A stretch of DNA of 64,000 bases from contig JAKUDP010000009.1 of the NCBI GenBank assembly GCA_022570795.1, positions 1,240,001-1,304,000 of the forward strand, written 5' to 3'. A model generated the notes under the pieces. The model made no database searches. It was not told where the DNA came from and saw only the letters and a program-made list of their open reading frames with translations. The stretch is from Sphaerulina vaccinii (lineage: Eukaryota; Ascomycota; Dothideomycetes; Mycosphaerellales; Mycosphaerellaceae). Positions 21,362-31,032 of this stretch are shown piece by piece. Numbering within the stretch: position 1 is the first letter of the stretch; every line of letters begins with the position of its first letter. The position numbers and the translations under genes were made by a program.

Positions 21362-22341
21362 ATGACGATCCTGATGACAGGTTCTCGAGGCAAGACCTCC
21401 TCTCAGCTCGCCAAGCTCCTGTCGCCCACTCATTCCATCCTCGTGGCAACCAGAAAGCCAGCACAAGATTCACCTCATCCTACAGTGAAGTTTGACTGGA
21501 CCGACTCAACGACTTTCTCGAATCCTTTCGAGCATGCGATCGCAAAGAAGTCCCCGATCGAAGCACTTTATCTGGTTGGAGTAGATCAACACAACACAAG
21601 CGATCTAGTTATACCCTTCATCCATCTCGCTCGAGAGAGAGGTGTGAAGCGAATCGTCCTGCTCAGTGCATGGGAAATTCCTCCAGGTGGTCCGCTCATG
21701 GGAAGGGTTCACGAGGAACTGGCGAAGGGAGATGGGGAGTTCGCTGTTGGTAGGCATTGTCTTGTCTCTGAGGCCGCAATGATCTTGTACTGATCACGTT
21801 AATGTACCAGTTCGTCCACACTTTTTCATGGAGAATTTCATTGAACACTATCATCTCCAGACCATCAAGAACGAAAGCAAGATCTACACTGCAGCGGGAG
21901 CGGGCAAGAAACCTTTCATCGCTGCTTACGACATTGCAAATGTGGCGAAACATGCCCTTTTAGCCAAGCAGAGCTATAACACAGACTACATACTTACTGG
22001 GGCTGAGGCTCTTAGCTACGATGATGTAAGTCACCTTTTCCACTTAGAATCTCAGCCTTTATACTTACACTCCTGTCCTGCAGATTGCCAAGATACTTAG
22101 CGATGTCCTAGGCAGGAAAATTGAGCATGTCAGCCTCAGCCATGATGAGTTTGAATCTTTTCTGGCGAAACAAGGCGGTCTTCCTAAGGACTTTGCGAAG
22201 TACATGGCTGATTTAGATGTCAAAATTGCTACAGGCTACGGTGCTGAGACTACTGATGCTGTTGAGAAGGTTACTGGGCAGAAACCGAAGAGCTTTGAGG
22301 ACTTCGTGAGGCAATACAAAGATGTGTGGGCCTATCCGTAG
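21362..22341 (+). CDS. NmrA-like NAD(P)-binding protein of the festuclavine dehydrogenase (EasG) type
   Basis: Three exons: 21362-21749, 21811-22025, 22084-22341, giving 286 residues. The first intron is 61 bp and the second 58 bp with donor GTAAGT; phases agree across both joins. The N-terminus MTILMTGSRGKTSSQLAKLL is the dinucleotide-binding strand-loop-helix. Later come LYLVGVDQ, VKRIVLLSAWE and, across the first intron, VVRPHFFMENFIEHYHL, hallmarks of the ergot-alkaloid EasG/FgaFS-like branch of atypical short-chain reductases. Those enzymes reduce an iminium in clavine synthesis. No other ergot alkaloid genes are nearby, so the substrate here is unknown and a general NmrA-like reductase is equally possible. 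Confidence 0.85.
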
Positions 22342-22810
22342 AAGCATGGTGGAAATATCCTCGTGATGAGTGGCAGACATGCTCTATTTCAAGCTTACCG
22401 AGACATGATCGTTTCGAGTTGTGTCCCACGTCCCACATGTTCACAGCCAGTGTCATTTCAGTAGCTCTGGATCCGAGTGTCTTGGCTGCATCGGTCGATG
22501 AGCTGAGTGGAAACGGTGACTGGGATATAGTCAGTATCTTGCGCGCTGCTTTGTGAGCCGACCTCTGCGATCAGCATATCTCCACAAGTTTGCACGGTCT
22601 GTGCCTTTCGGCACAGATTGAAGCGTGAAGATGGGAAGTAAGTTACACAAGCTTCTGGAGCTGGGATGTTAGCCCAAGCTATCGTTATGAGTGGATTTTG
22701 CTGTACACTTCTCTAGATGTTGCCAGCACTTTTCTGCTGATCTCCACATTATACTGTTGATACACTTTCGTACAGGGCTTTGCAGCCACTTTTAACCATC
22801 TCTTGTTCCA
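22342..22810. other. Convergent intergenic region
   Basis: 469 bp between the 3' ends of the NmrA-like and mitochondrial carrier genes. No coding signal was seen; it should contain both transcript ends. Confidence 0.4.
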
Positions 22811-23905
22811 TTATACACTGGAGCTCTCTCCAAGACTCCACAGCACACCCTCGTACACGCCAAACATGATGGCAGCACTCGGTACCACTCTGAACATATG
22901 CGGTACCAATCCACCATACAAGCTGGCCATTCCCTCCTCTTTGAACACAGTCGTGAAGCATGACCAAAGCCCAGTATATTTCACCCTCCCACTGGCATCA
23001 ACAGGAGCCTGCCGTAGTCTCGTTCTCACAACTTCATGAGGGTATGTGATGAGAGCAGCCACAAACTTTGCTCCTCCAGCCGCAGTTAACTTCCCTGTCC
23101 ACTCCACTGTTTTGTCCCACGTATTCGGTTCTCTCCCTGACAATACGAGGTCTTGATGTCGTCTCGCCAGACTCTTCTTAGCCTGTTCATACAACATCCA
23201 CTGTAGCGTGGACTCTGAGACTCCAAGATATGATGCTGTGAGTCCTCGGTACAATCCTCGTATCCCTTCATGTCTCACGGTTTTCACAACACAATCCCAA
23301 GCATTTTTATACATTCTCCCTTGCCCTCCACTCCCTTTCGCATGCTCTTTATCCAGTTGTAATCGTGTCTTGACCAGCCATATCGGGTTTGTTGCAGTTC
23401 CAGTTATGATTCCTGCTGTCGCAGCAGCTAGAAGATGTGCCCCAGCAACATCCTGCCCTCCAAAGAAGTGCTCCGCATAGAATCTCTTCCCATTTCCATA
23501 TGCCCAGAAATTTATGGCTCTCGCTGGAACCACACCTATCAGATTCGGACCCAAACCTTTGAACAACGCCCTCCACCCCTCTACCTTTGGTATCGCAGCC
23601 AGTATTGCGCCTGTTTCACTAATATGTAACCATCCAGCTCGTAACAGACTCATCTGGGAGGGAGGAGGAATTCCTTTGGCTGTTCTACGGGCTGCGAGTT
23701 CGGATTGATAGAATGTTGATTGGAGGCGGGTTTTGAGGACATCTAAAGGGGATGTGAGGGTCGCTGCTGTCATTCCTCCTGCGCCGCCTGCGACGAAGTG
23801 TGCCCATGGGCGGCGTTCCTTGATTGATGCATTTTGAGATGGATCTGTTTGGCCGAGTTCGCGGGACTGGGAGACGGGCCCATTTGGTGATGGGAGAGCG
23901 ACCAT
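22811..23905 (-). CDS. RIM2: Mitochondrial pyrimidine nucleotide carrier of the Rim2 type
   Basis: 364 residues, single exon. Three mitochondrial-carrier repeats are present, each with the Px[DE]xx[KR]x[KR] signature: SPLDVLKTRLQ, NPIWLVKTRLQ and YPHEVVRTRLRQ. The PIW in repeat 2 and the extended first loop (about 55 residues between helices 1 and 2, with TAKGIPPPSQMSLL) fit the Rim2/SLC25A33-36 branch, which exchanges pyrimidine (deoxy)nucleotides across the inner membrane for mtDNA and RNA synthesis. The GGLVPHMFRVVPSAAIMFGVYE ending is typical. It is divergent from CIA30, another mitochondrial gene, with only 214 bp between start codons. Confidence 0.92.
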   Translation of the reverse strand: MVALPSPNGPVSQSRELGQTDPSQNASIKERRPWAHFVAGGAGGMTAATLTSPLDVLKTRLQSTFYQSELAARRTAKGIPPPSQMSLLRAGWLHISETGAILAAIPKVEGWRALFKGLGPNLIGVVPARAINFWAYGNGKRFYAEHFFGGQDVAGAHLLAAATAGIITGTATNPIWLVKTRLQLDKEHAKGSGGQGRMYKNAWDCVVKTVRHEGIRGLYRGLTASYLGVSESTLQWMLYEQAKKSLARRHQDLVLSGREPNTWDKTVEWTGKLTAAGGAKFVAALITYPHEVVRTRLRQAPVDASGRVKYTGLWSCFTTVFKEEGMASLYGGLVPHMFRVVPSAAIMFGVYEGVLWSLGESSSV

Positions 23906-24119
23906 TCGAAGTCCTGAGAGTGAGGAAGTGGGAATTGGCGCCGTTTTGGTGATGAATCTGTCGAAATGTGAAGCGACTACTCTATAGAATTAAGCGAGAC
24001 ATGATCCATCCCTGCAAGCGCAAGTAGAGTTGCGGCGATGGCGGGCATCTCTGACCTCATTCAAGCATCTCTCTCTTGTACTCTCTATACAGCTAGCTAC
24101 CCGCTGCTTAACAGCAACA
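23906..24119. promoter_or_regulatory. Shared promoter of the mitochondrial carrier and CIA30
   Basis: 214 bp between divergent ATGs of two nuclear genes for mitochondrial proteins. The short distance makes common control likely. No specific site was identified. Confidence 0.5.
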
Positions 24120-25013
24120 ATGTTCGCAACACAACGCCTCTCTGCAGGCTACCCTGGATTCTTCCGACGATCAATGGACGAACTAAAACGACAAGCGAAG
24201 TTCGCGGTCAAGATGGAGGGCCTACACATACCCATACGACCTTATCCTTTGATCAAATTCGACGAGAACCTCTCACCCGAACGCTGCAAGATCATGTGCG
24301 ATTCCGACGTTGGAGGATTCTCAGAAGCAAGCTTGACATATGTTGATGGAGCAGAACACATTGAAAGAACGATAGGAGAAGGAGACAGCGATGCAAAGAA
24401 GGGAGGTGTGATCATATCAGAACCAGGTCAAGAACCAAGCCACGCCATATTCAAAGGCTCGATATCCACCCATCTTCCTCAAAACAGACCCCACATACAA
24501 AGAAGTGGTTATGCTGGTTTCAGGACACGGGATCGAGGACTGAGCTTGTTTGGGAAACTGCTGTGGGACTTATCACCATACTCATACCTCGCCCTGCGGA
24601 TAAAGAGTGATGGAAGAAAGTACTTCGTCAACTTTCAAACAGAATCCATCGTGCCTACCGATCTACACCAACATCTTCTTCCCTCAAGTACACCTGGAGA
24701 ATGGGAGACTGTGACCATACCTTTAGCTTCTTTTGTCAGAACGAATTATGGCCAGGTTGTGGAACCGCAGAAGGAGATGATGAGTACGAAGGTGCGATCC
24801 GTGGGGATATCGCTCATCGACAGAGTGCCGGGCCAGTTCGAACTGGCTGTGGCGGATATCTATGCAACGAATCGGGCACCGGACAGGAAGAGTGGACAGG
24901 AGGAGACTGGATTCGACCTTAGTATGGAGCCGGAGGAAGAGGAGAGCAGAGGTATGATGGATGAGGTAGAGCCTAGGAGAAAGAAGGGAGAGCCGGAAAG
25001 GATATTGATCTAG
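24120..25013 (+). CDS. Complex I intermediate-associated protein 30 (CIA30/NDUFAF1)
   Basis: 297 residues from the ATG at 24120. The frame extends to 24030, but the sequence from 24120 (MFATQRLSAGYPGFFRRSMDE) looks like an Arg-rich mitochondrial presequence. The CIA30 domain, a galactose-binding-like beta sandwich, spans about residues 50-250: CKIMCDSDVGGFSEASL, RSGYAGFRTRDRGLSLFGKLLWDLSPYSYLALRI, YFVNFQTES, WETVTIPLASFVRTN and VRSVGISLIDRVPGQFELAVADI. CIA30 is a chaperone for assembly of NADH:ubiquinone oxidoreductase in the inner membrane. The tail is acidic/basic and poorly conserved. Divergent from the Rim2-type carrier. Confidence 0.93.
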   Translation: MFATQRLSAGYPGFFRRSMDELKRQAKFAVKMEGLHIPIRPYPLIKFDENLSPERCKIMCDSDVGGFSEASLTYVDGAEHIERTIGEGDSDAKKGGVIISEPGQEPSHAIFKGSISTHLPQNRPHIQRSGYAGFRTRDRGLSLFGKLLWDLSPYSYLALRIKSDGRKYFVNFQTESIVPTDLHQHLLPSSTPGEWETVTIPLASFVRTNYGQVVEPQKEMMSTKVRSVGISLIDRVPGQFELAVADIYATNRAPDRKSGQEETGFDLSMEPEEEESRGMMDEVEPRRKKGEPERILI

Positions 25014-25328
25014 AGCCAAGCTAGACTTCGGGCGCTCCTTGAACTCAGCTGACTCTACGTCTTGATGCTTGCCTCGACCTCCATGGCGTGGCGTGTATCC
25101 GGGCGAGAATTCACTCGCCACGGGTAGCAAACTCACACCTGACTTGTACAACGAGGCGCCTATACCGACTGCAGTCACAAAAACATCTCTCTGCCACGAG
25201 GCAAATTTCCAATCGCATCGTGTCCATAACCCTGACGGCCAAGTGCCCTATCGTTCGCGGAGAGGGGAGACCGAATAAGATATCTATACCCAGGCACAAC
25301 ACTGATGTTCTGTAAGCAAAAGAAAGAT
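25014..25328. other. Intergenic region, no feature seen
   Basis: 315 bp between the CIA30 stop codon and the tRNA-like locus. It ends in a T-rich run on the minus strand (TCTTTCTTTTGCTT) that would suit RNA polymerase III termination of that locus. Confidence 0.35.
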
Positions 25329-25444
25329 TAGAGACAGCCGGACTTGAACCAAGCATCCCCCTCCGAGAGATTTACCGACCTTGACTTAGCCAAAGCCGGC
25401 GCTCAAAGCCTCGTGCAGGTGCCCTACCATTAGACCACATCTCC
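25329..25444 (-). tRNA. tRNA-like locus, isotype not assigned
   Basis: On the minus strand a 7-bp acceptor stem can be drawn between GGAGATG and TGTCTCT (with G-T wobbles). An A-box-like TGGTCTAATGG is followed by a perfect B box GGTTCAAGTCC, and an oligo-T run lies just after the 3' end. The span of 116 nt is long, so an intron and/or a long variable arm (Leu/Ser type) is needed. Between the boxes a near-perfect 12-bp hairpin (GCCGGCTTTGGC paired with GTCAAGGTCGGT) dominates. The T stem has weak pairs, and I could not fold a clean anticodon arm, so a degenerate tRNA or tRNA-derived element is possible. Confidence 0.42.
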
Positions 25445-27028
25445 TGTTCCAGGTTTGATGACACGGGGGAGCAGGGACTTGTATGTGAAAGCCCAGTCAT
25501 GACATGCTTCTATTGCTATCTCCGCTGTTCCTCTAGCCAAGCCCTGCCCACGGTCCGGATGGACATATCGACAGTCATTGGCATACAGAGATTCAGTTTG
25601 CCATATCAACATGATGCTACTCTCGTCCTGGGCGACGCAGACTTTGTCTATGGAGCTGTCAGGTCATGCGGATGAGACATTGTCATTCTCTTGAGCTGTC
25701 GAGCTGTGCCGTTCTTGTAAAAACTTGGTGGTCTTGATTCACGCTCACGTCTTCCATCATTGCTGTCTCTGGCCGTCGACGTGATACTGCTCCCTGACGA
25801 TCGACGTTGTCAGAGTATCTGGAAAAAATTCGTTTCTCGAGGACTGCCCTGGGTGTCACAGTGGGCACTGTGCTATCGACATCATTGGCCTGAACCTTTT
25901 GGAGCATCATATTCAGGCACACGCGAATGCGTAGATATTCACCTCTTGGTCATTCGCAAGGCGACGAAGTCAGTGCTATTGAGGCCACAGATCGTAAGGT
26001 TGACATTCTGGCGGAGAATCGGACGTTCAGGGGCTTCGACCCACTCCAGAGAAACAACGTACCTCCACCTGGCTGATGGTCATAACGAGCTTATACTGGA
26101 CCTCTCCTTCCGATCGATCAAGCTTTCAAGCAACATTGCGGATTTCGGTTGCCATGGTGCTGCAAGCTGGACCTGGAGCGCTGCATGATGATCATCATCT
26201 TTGAAAGTACGCTAACGTCGGGATCGGCCGCAAAATGAACACTTATGTTTTTGAGAACTTTACGTCCTTTCACCAATCACAACTTTTTTTGTTAGATGTA
26301 TGCTAGCATCTCTAACAAAGAAGTAGGCCGTATGACCGCAGGCGTTGAACTCAGTTCTCTCAGCATATGGAAATAAACTGTGTATTGGAAACTTCTTTTT
26401 TGTTTGCTTGAAACATTACTGCTGCGACATGTGCTAGTGGCTTTGGGTTCGAGTCGCGGTAAGAGCGTACAACGTCGCAGTTTGTACCTGGACCTTTTTT
26501 TGCACTTTTTGAGGTTTTGCAGCGAATTTCGCATTTGAGCTGGCAGGTTGGAGAAACAGCTTACGACAACTCGGGGGTTCCTTTGGTAACAACGGCTGTG
26601 GAACTTGGTACAGAGCTGTACACTCGCGATATGTTAGCAGCGAGTGGCTTCTCAAAGAGCTTCGATACAGATTTTTACAGGACCGCTAATCAGGCAGGAC
26701 GAGCAGAAGTTCGGGAAACAGCCAATCTCTACAATTCGCCATATCGAAAGAATCGAAGCGAAATACGACCCGACCGAATAAGACCAGTTGGCTGTACTGC
26801 CAGATCAAGAGAATAAGTGAGAATTGGAAAGTGAGTTCTCTGGAAGAGATGGTGTTCGCTCGGACCGAACGTTCTAGCCTTGATGGCATGGCATTGTGCA
26901 GCTATCTGAAAGCACCGCCAAGGTGCTGCTGCTGCTGCGAGCAATGTGCTTTTGAGCCAAGCTCAGTGGCGGAAAGAAAATGTGCCAGACCAGCGCTCTG
27001 CTTCTGCAGGATCCGGGATGGTGGCAAT
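25445..27028. other. Gene-poor region
   Basis: 1.6 kb. Open frames occur on both strands (for example 25760-26188 plus, 26434-26655 minus), but none has a recognisable domain or codon pattern like the neighbours. Short homopolymer runs occur near 26285 and 26500. No repeat or mobile element was recognised. Confidence 0.35.
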
Positions 27029-27601
27029 TCATGCCCTCATGGCCGCCTCGCGAGCAGGCCGGCCAAGCTCCCAAGCAGTACGACGAGCTGCCACCTCGTC
27101 GGCCTCTTTGGCCTCTTTGCGAGCCATGGCAGCAGCCAGGGCGTCGATCGGAGTGCTATGGTTACCAGAAGTTAGCACGAGAAACAAGTTGTGAAGCATC
27201 TCTGAAAGGAAAAGATGGAAACTGCACATACTTGTGCTCTTCTTCGATGGCGAGGCTGCTAAGCCTGTCAAGGAGACGACGCTCTTCGGCCAAAATGCGG
27301 AGGTGAGCCCGGTCATCGGCAGCAGCCCCATAGTGCTGCTTCGCAGCATCTCTGATGAGGCCGTACTCTCGCTCGAGCTTCTTGCGGCCGATGTGGATGC
27401 CATGGTTGCCGCTGAAGATTTCGGAGACGGCACGCCAGAACTGTGGTGCGACCTATAAAGTGAGGCGAATTAGCATCTGACATTGAAGCGCGAGGAGATA
27501 GAACATACAGCGTAAGGAGGATCGGCAGACAGGCCGTTCTGGTGAATGACGCCCACAACAGTGCGAGCCAAGACCTCTTTCTCGTCTTCGGTGAGCGCCA
27601 T
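27029..27601 (-). CDS. Conserved-looking small helical protein of unknown function
   Basis: Three exons: 27509-27601, 27232-27452 and 27029-27155; 146 residues beginning MALTEDEKEVLARTVVGVIH. Donors are GTATGT and GTATGT, acceptors TATAG and CATAG; intron lengths are 56 and 76 bp, and phases agree. The first half (APQFWRAVSEIF...GIHIGRKKLEREYGLIRDAA) has the spacing of a Myb/SANT-like or similar helical module. The second half is a charged helix rich in Ala, Arg and Glu (ALAAAMARKEAKEADEVAAR), probably coiled coil. No single open frame shows this gene. It might bind DNA or a partner protein, but I do not recognise a family. Confidence 0.7.
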
Positions 27602-28122
27602 GGTGGTGGGTGGTGGTGTGGTAGGGTTTGAAAGAGCGGCCAACGCTCAGAGAAGAGGAAAGTTGTAGTGTGAGCGAGGAGAGGATTGGTGATGTTTGCG
27701 TACAGAAGAGAAAGAGAGCGAGGATTGAACTCATGGCGAAGAGTTATATGTTCAATACACAATAGGAGTCTGGAAGCTATTGTTACACTATTGACACAAT
27801 TGAACGAGGTGAACCTATTGTGTCTATACTGGCACAATAGTAGGAAGAGCCTTCATTGAACGTACAATCTGGATTGTCTGTAACCGCAATGGCGTACGTA
27901 AATCGATTGAGGGACCAGAGAAAGAAGACTTGCACCAGATGTAAGGAGACATGCCGCACGCCAGTTGACAGAAGGACAGGAGGTGGCCCAGTATCTCCAT
28001 AGCATCGTATCGACTCCAGGTGTCGTTTTGCGGGGTCAGTCTCTGCATTGAGCAACCTACCAAGCTACTATGAGTACGAATCAGTGTGGTCATGCATCTT
28101 GCGGCGCCTTCTGAGATGCTCT
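27602..28122. other. Intergenic region
   Basis: 521 bp between the small helical protein gene and the 3' end of APC5. No coding signal. Confidence 0.4.
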
Positions 28123-30715
28123 TCAGTCATCCACCTCCTCTTGCCTCTTCGCTATAACAAGCGCAGCAGACATCGCTTCCGCCTGCTTAACAGCCCCATC
28201 ATCACCACTCCAGCGCAAGATCCGACTCTTCATCGTCAAGCAAGACATTTGACCTTCAATATTCTCCAGCTTCTCGTAGACGATTCTTCCGCGTTCAATG
28301 CACTCTTCTGCTCTCCGCATCAATATTGTTCGTTCTGATGCACTTTGCGAAACATCAACTTTTCCGGCAAGTCCGACACTGCTTTCTCCCAGGCCAACCC
28401 ACAGCCTCGCTATAAGCATGGCACTGCCAACACCAATCGCAACAGGCACCGCAGATTCGTACATGTCTCTTGCAGCTTCAAATTCACCTAACTCGACCAG
28501 GATTCGTCCTAGCACGGCTAGACCTTCCAGCATGATGGGAACAAGCAAGTGCCGTTCAGCTGTAGATGTGGCCCTCAGACATATGCTGAATCCCTTGGTA
28601 GCTTTTCCAGCTTCGGCAAAGACCCTAGCCTTAAGTATGAGCCAGAATAGTCGTTGTGCGAGATCTGTGGTGGCTCCGGTGGATTCAGAAGTGGTAAGGT
28701 GTTTGCCGACCTTTTCCATCGCGGTAGGATAATCTTTTTGGGCCATCAAGTGCTCGATTTGCAGGGCATGGAACTCGTGCGCGATCTCTGGATCGGCGGC
28801 TGAGAGAATGGGCAGGAGCTGGTTGAGATAGTAAGATGAGGCCTCATGATTGCCACTAGGAGAATGGTGGTTAGTATAGCTCTGGAATAGTCCGAGGTAA
28901 AGACCAAGCTTACAAAGGTATCGATCGAGATAGATGAACGAGTGCCGTGAAGGCTTGAACGCGTGTCTGTGACTTGAGAACGCCTCTGACAGTAGGCGCC
29001 AAGTCATCTAGCAGAGCGAGCGCCCGTGTGTATGAGCCTTGGTGAGCTAGTGTTAGTGCGGCCCGACACTGTGCTCGCACTCGGTCGTTCATGGGACAAG
29101 AGGCAGTGTATGCCGTAATAGCAAGTTCGTACTGTCTGTGTGCGGTATGTGCCTGGCCTGTCATCTGTCAACACGTAATGATCGATACGGGCTAGAATCA
29201 TCAACTTACCCAGACGCTCCAGACAAGAGCCATAGAATAGTTGAGTAGCAGGAGCCAGAGTCTTGAGGTCATGGTGCATGCACAAGTACTTCGCCTGAAG
29301 GACGTACTCCTGCGCACGGTTGGCATTACCACCGGTGAACAGCTCAAGGCGGCCTTCCTCGAGAAGCGTACTGCTCATCAACAGCCAGTTCTTGGTTTCC
29401 CGGGCCTTGGTCTTCAGAAACGCGATCTCATCGTGCTCGCCTCCGCCTACAACGCCAGATATCGAAGCATATGTTGCTGTACCTCTGCCAGGATGCGCGT
29501 GTCGCAGATACAGCAGCCATTGTAGTGCGTAGTTCAGACATGCTGTGTCTTGGTTCTCTCGTGCTGCCGAACGTCAATGAAGACCTTCAAGTGGCTCTCG
29601 AGATCCGCTCACCTGTGGCAATGCACTCGTTCATGGCATCAACGCTCTCTTCCCAGCATTCGAAGTCTGCGTGTAGCACACTCAGGTGTAACAGTGCGTA
29701 CTGATAGTAAATCCTCAGACTCGCGTTGTCAGCAGTGCCATTCTTTGCGGCCAGACTGTAGTCGAAATATCGGTGAAGGCTCTCCAATGCCATAGTATAC
29801 TGCCCGGCCTTGCTGTGCTCGAAGAAAGCCATGAAGAAGTGCATACTCTGCGTGCCAGCACTAGTTGCAGAGAGTTCCTCAACCCATTGTAAGAGTTTCG
29901 TCTTGACATCTTCCGGCACTCTCGTTCCGAGCTGCTGGAGTTGACGAATGGCATACGTCAATAGCATATCCGTGTCGACCGCAGCTGCTGTATTGCGACC
30001 ATGACTTGCGAAGTTAGTCCGTCGACAGAATGAAGCATTGCTTTCTAGACCTCTCTCTGCTTTGTCTGCCTCCGCCCGTTGGGCGATTATCGGATCAACT
30101 CTGGTCCAATGCTCCCAGCTAGATGCTCTCCACACCTCGAATGACTTCCAAAGTGCTTGTATGTCGCCAAACTGAAGACGGGTAAACTCAATATTACATC
30201 TTCGTATGAATTGGCCAAGAGGACTGCCCGGCGTCACGGGTCTTGGTCGCCCGCGTGCTGTATACTCCCTGGCACATATCAGTGAGCCCTCTGCCATGGT
30301 TAATGACGGGGCAGATAGGTTACCATGCGACTAATGCTGAGCGAACACGTGGATCAGTGGCCTTCGCCCTGTCGATTATTTCGTCCAAATTATGCTGACC
30401 ACTTTCGGTCCTGCGCCAGCATTCTCTAACGAAATCGTCCCAAACTGTCTTCACAGCAGATTGCTCCGCAGGCACTAAGTTCGGTATCGGGATGGGCTGG
30501 AGATATGACTTGAAAGCTGATATGTCTGCTGTGAGGACGGCCTTCTTCTCGTCGATGAGTTGAGGGTCATGCTCCACAGTGAGAGTCGTATGCTTGGCGA
30601 TGCATTCTAGTATACGAGCGGCGCCGTCACGGTCGATCCCATGAAGATCCGCCGACAAGTATATATCTATGAGAAGCAGTAGGCCGATGCGAGGTGGTGT
30701 CAGGTAGCGAGGCAT
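28123..30715 (-). CDS. APC5: Anaphase-promoting complex subunit 5
   Basis: Five exons: 30324-30715, 29613-30268, 29210-29563, 28914-29157, 28123-28855; 792 residues with consistent phases. The start MPRYLTPPRIGLLLLIDIYL and the block spanning the second intron (ALLHLSVLHADFECWEES ... CIATARENQDTACLNYALQW) are the signature of the APC5 family. The C-terminal half is a chain of TPR helices (for example RAQCRAALTLAHQGSYTRALALLDDLAP and EFEAARDMYESAVPVAIGVG). APC5 is a scaffold TPR subunit of the APC/C ubiquitin ligase that drives anaphase and mitotic exit. Introns are 49-60 bp. The gene is divergent from APN2, 317 bp between starts. Confidence 0.93.
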
Positions 30716-31032
30716 GATGGCTCCTTTGAAGTTGTGTCGTTCATGTCTTGTTCATGGTTTGGTCGTGTCTTGATTTGGTTGACCGGGTGCTCAAGTGAGA
30801 GGAGTCATTCAGGACAGCAGGATGTTTCTGTTCCTTTGAGAAGATGATCGTTGGCGTGTGTATATCGAAGGGCCGTTGTCTCGTGCAGTCGCGTCCTCGA
30901 CGCGCTCAAATTCGGCTGCTCCTTCCTTCTCCACCACGTCATCTCGACACTTTTCTGGACTTCTCACGCGACATCTCCCACTCGTGCAATCGCCTCAGCG
31001 ATGATTGCCACGCTGTCGCCGGAATAGGAAGG
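30716..31032. promoter_or_regulatory. Shared promoter of APC5 and APN2
   Basis: 317 bp between divergent start codons. The APN2 frame is open upstream to 30844 within it, but the conserved start is at 31033, so this part is more likely leader. No specific site recognised. Confidence 0.4.

Noticed and set aside
26440..26475. GGTTCGAGTC sequence resembling a tRNA B box
   Set aside because: The A-box-like sequence is only about 12 bases away and no cloverleaf can be formed.
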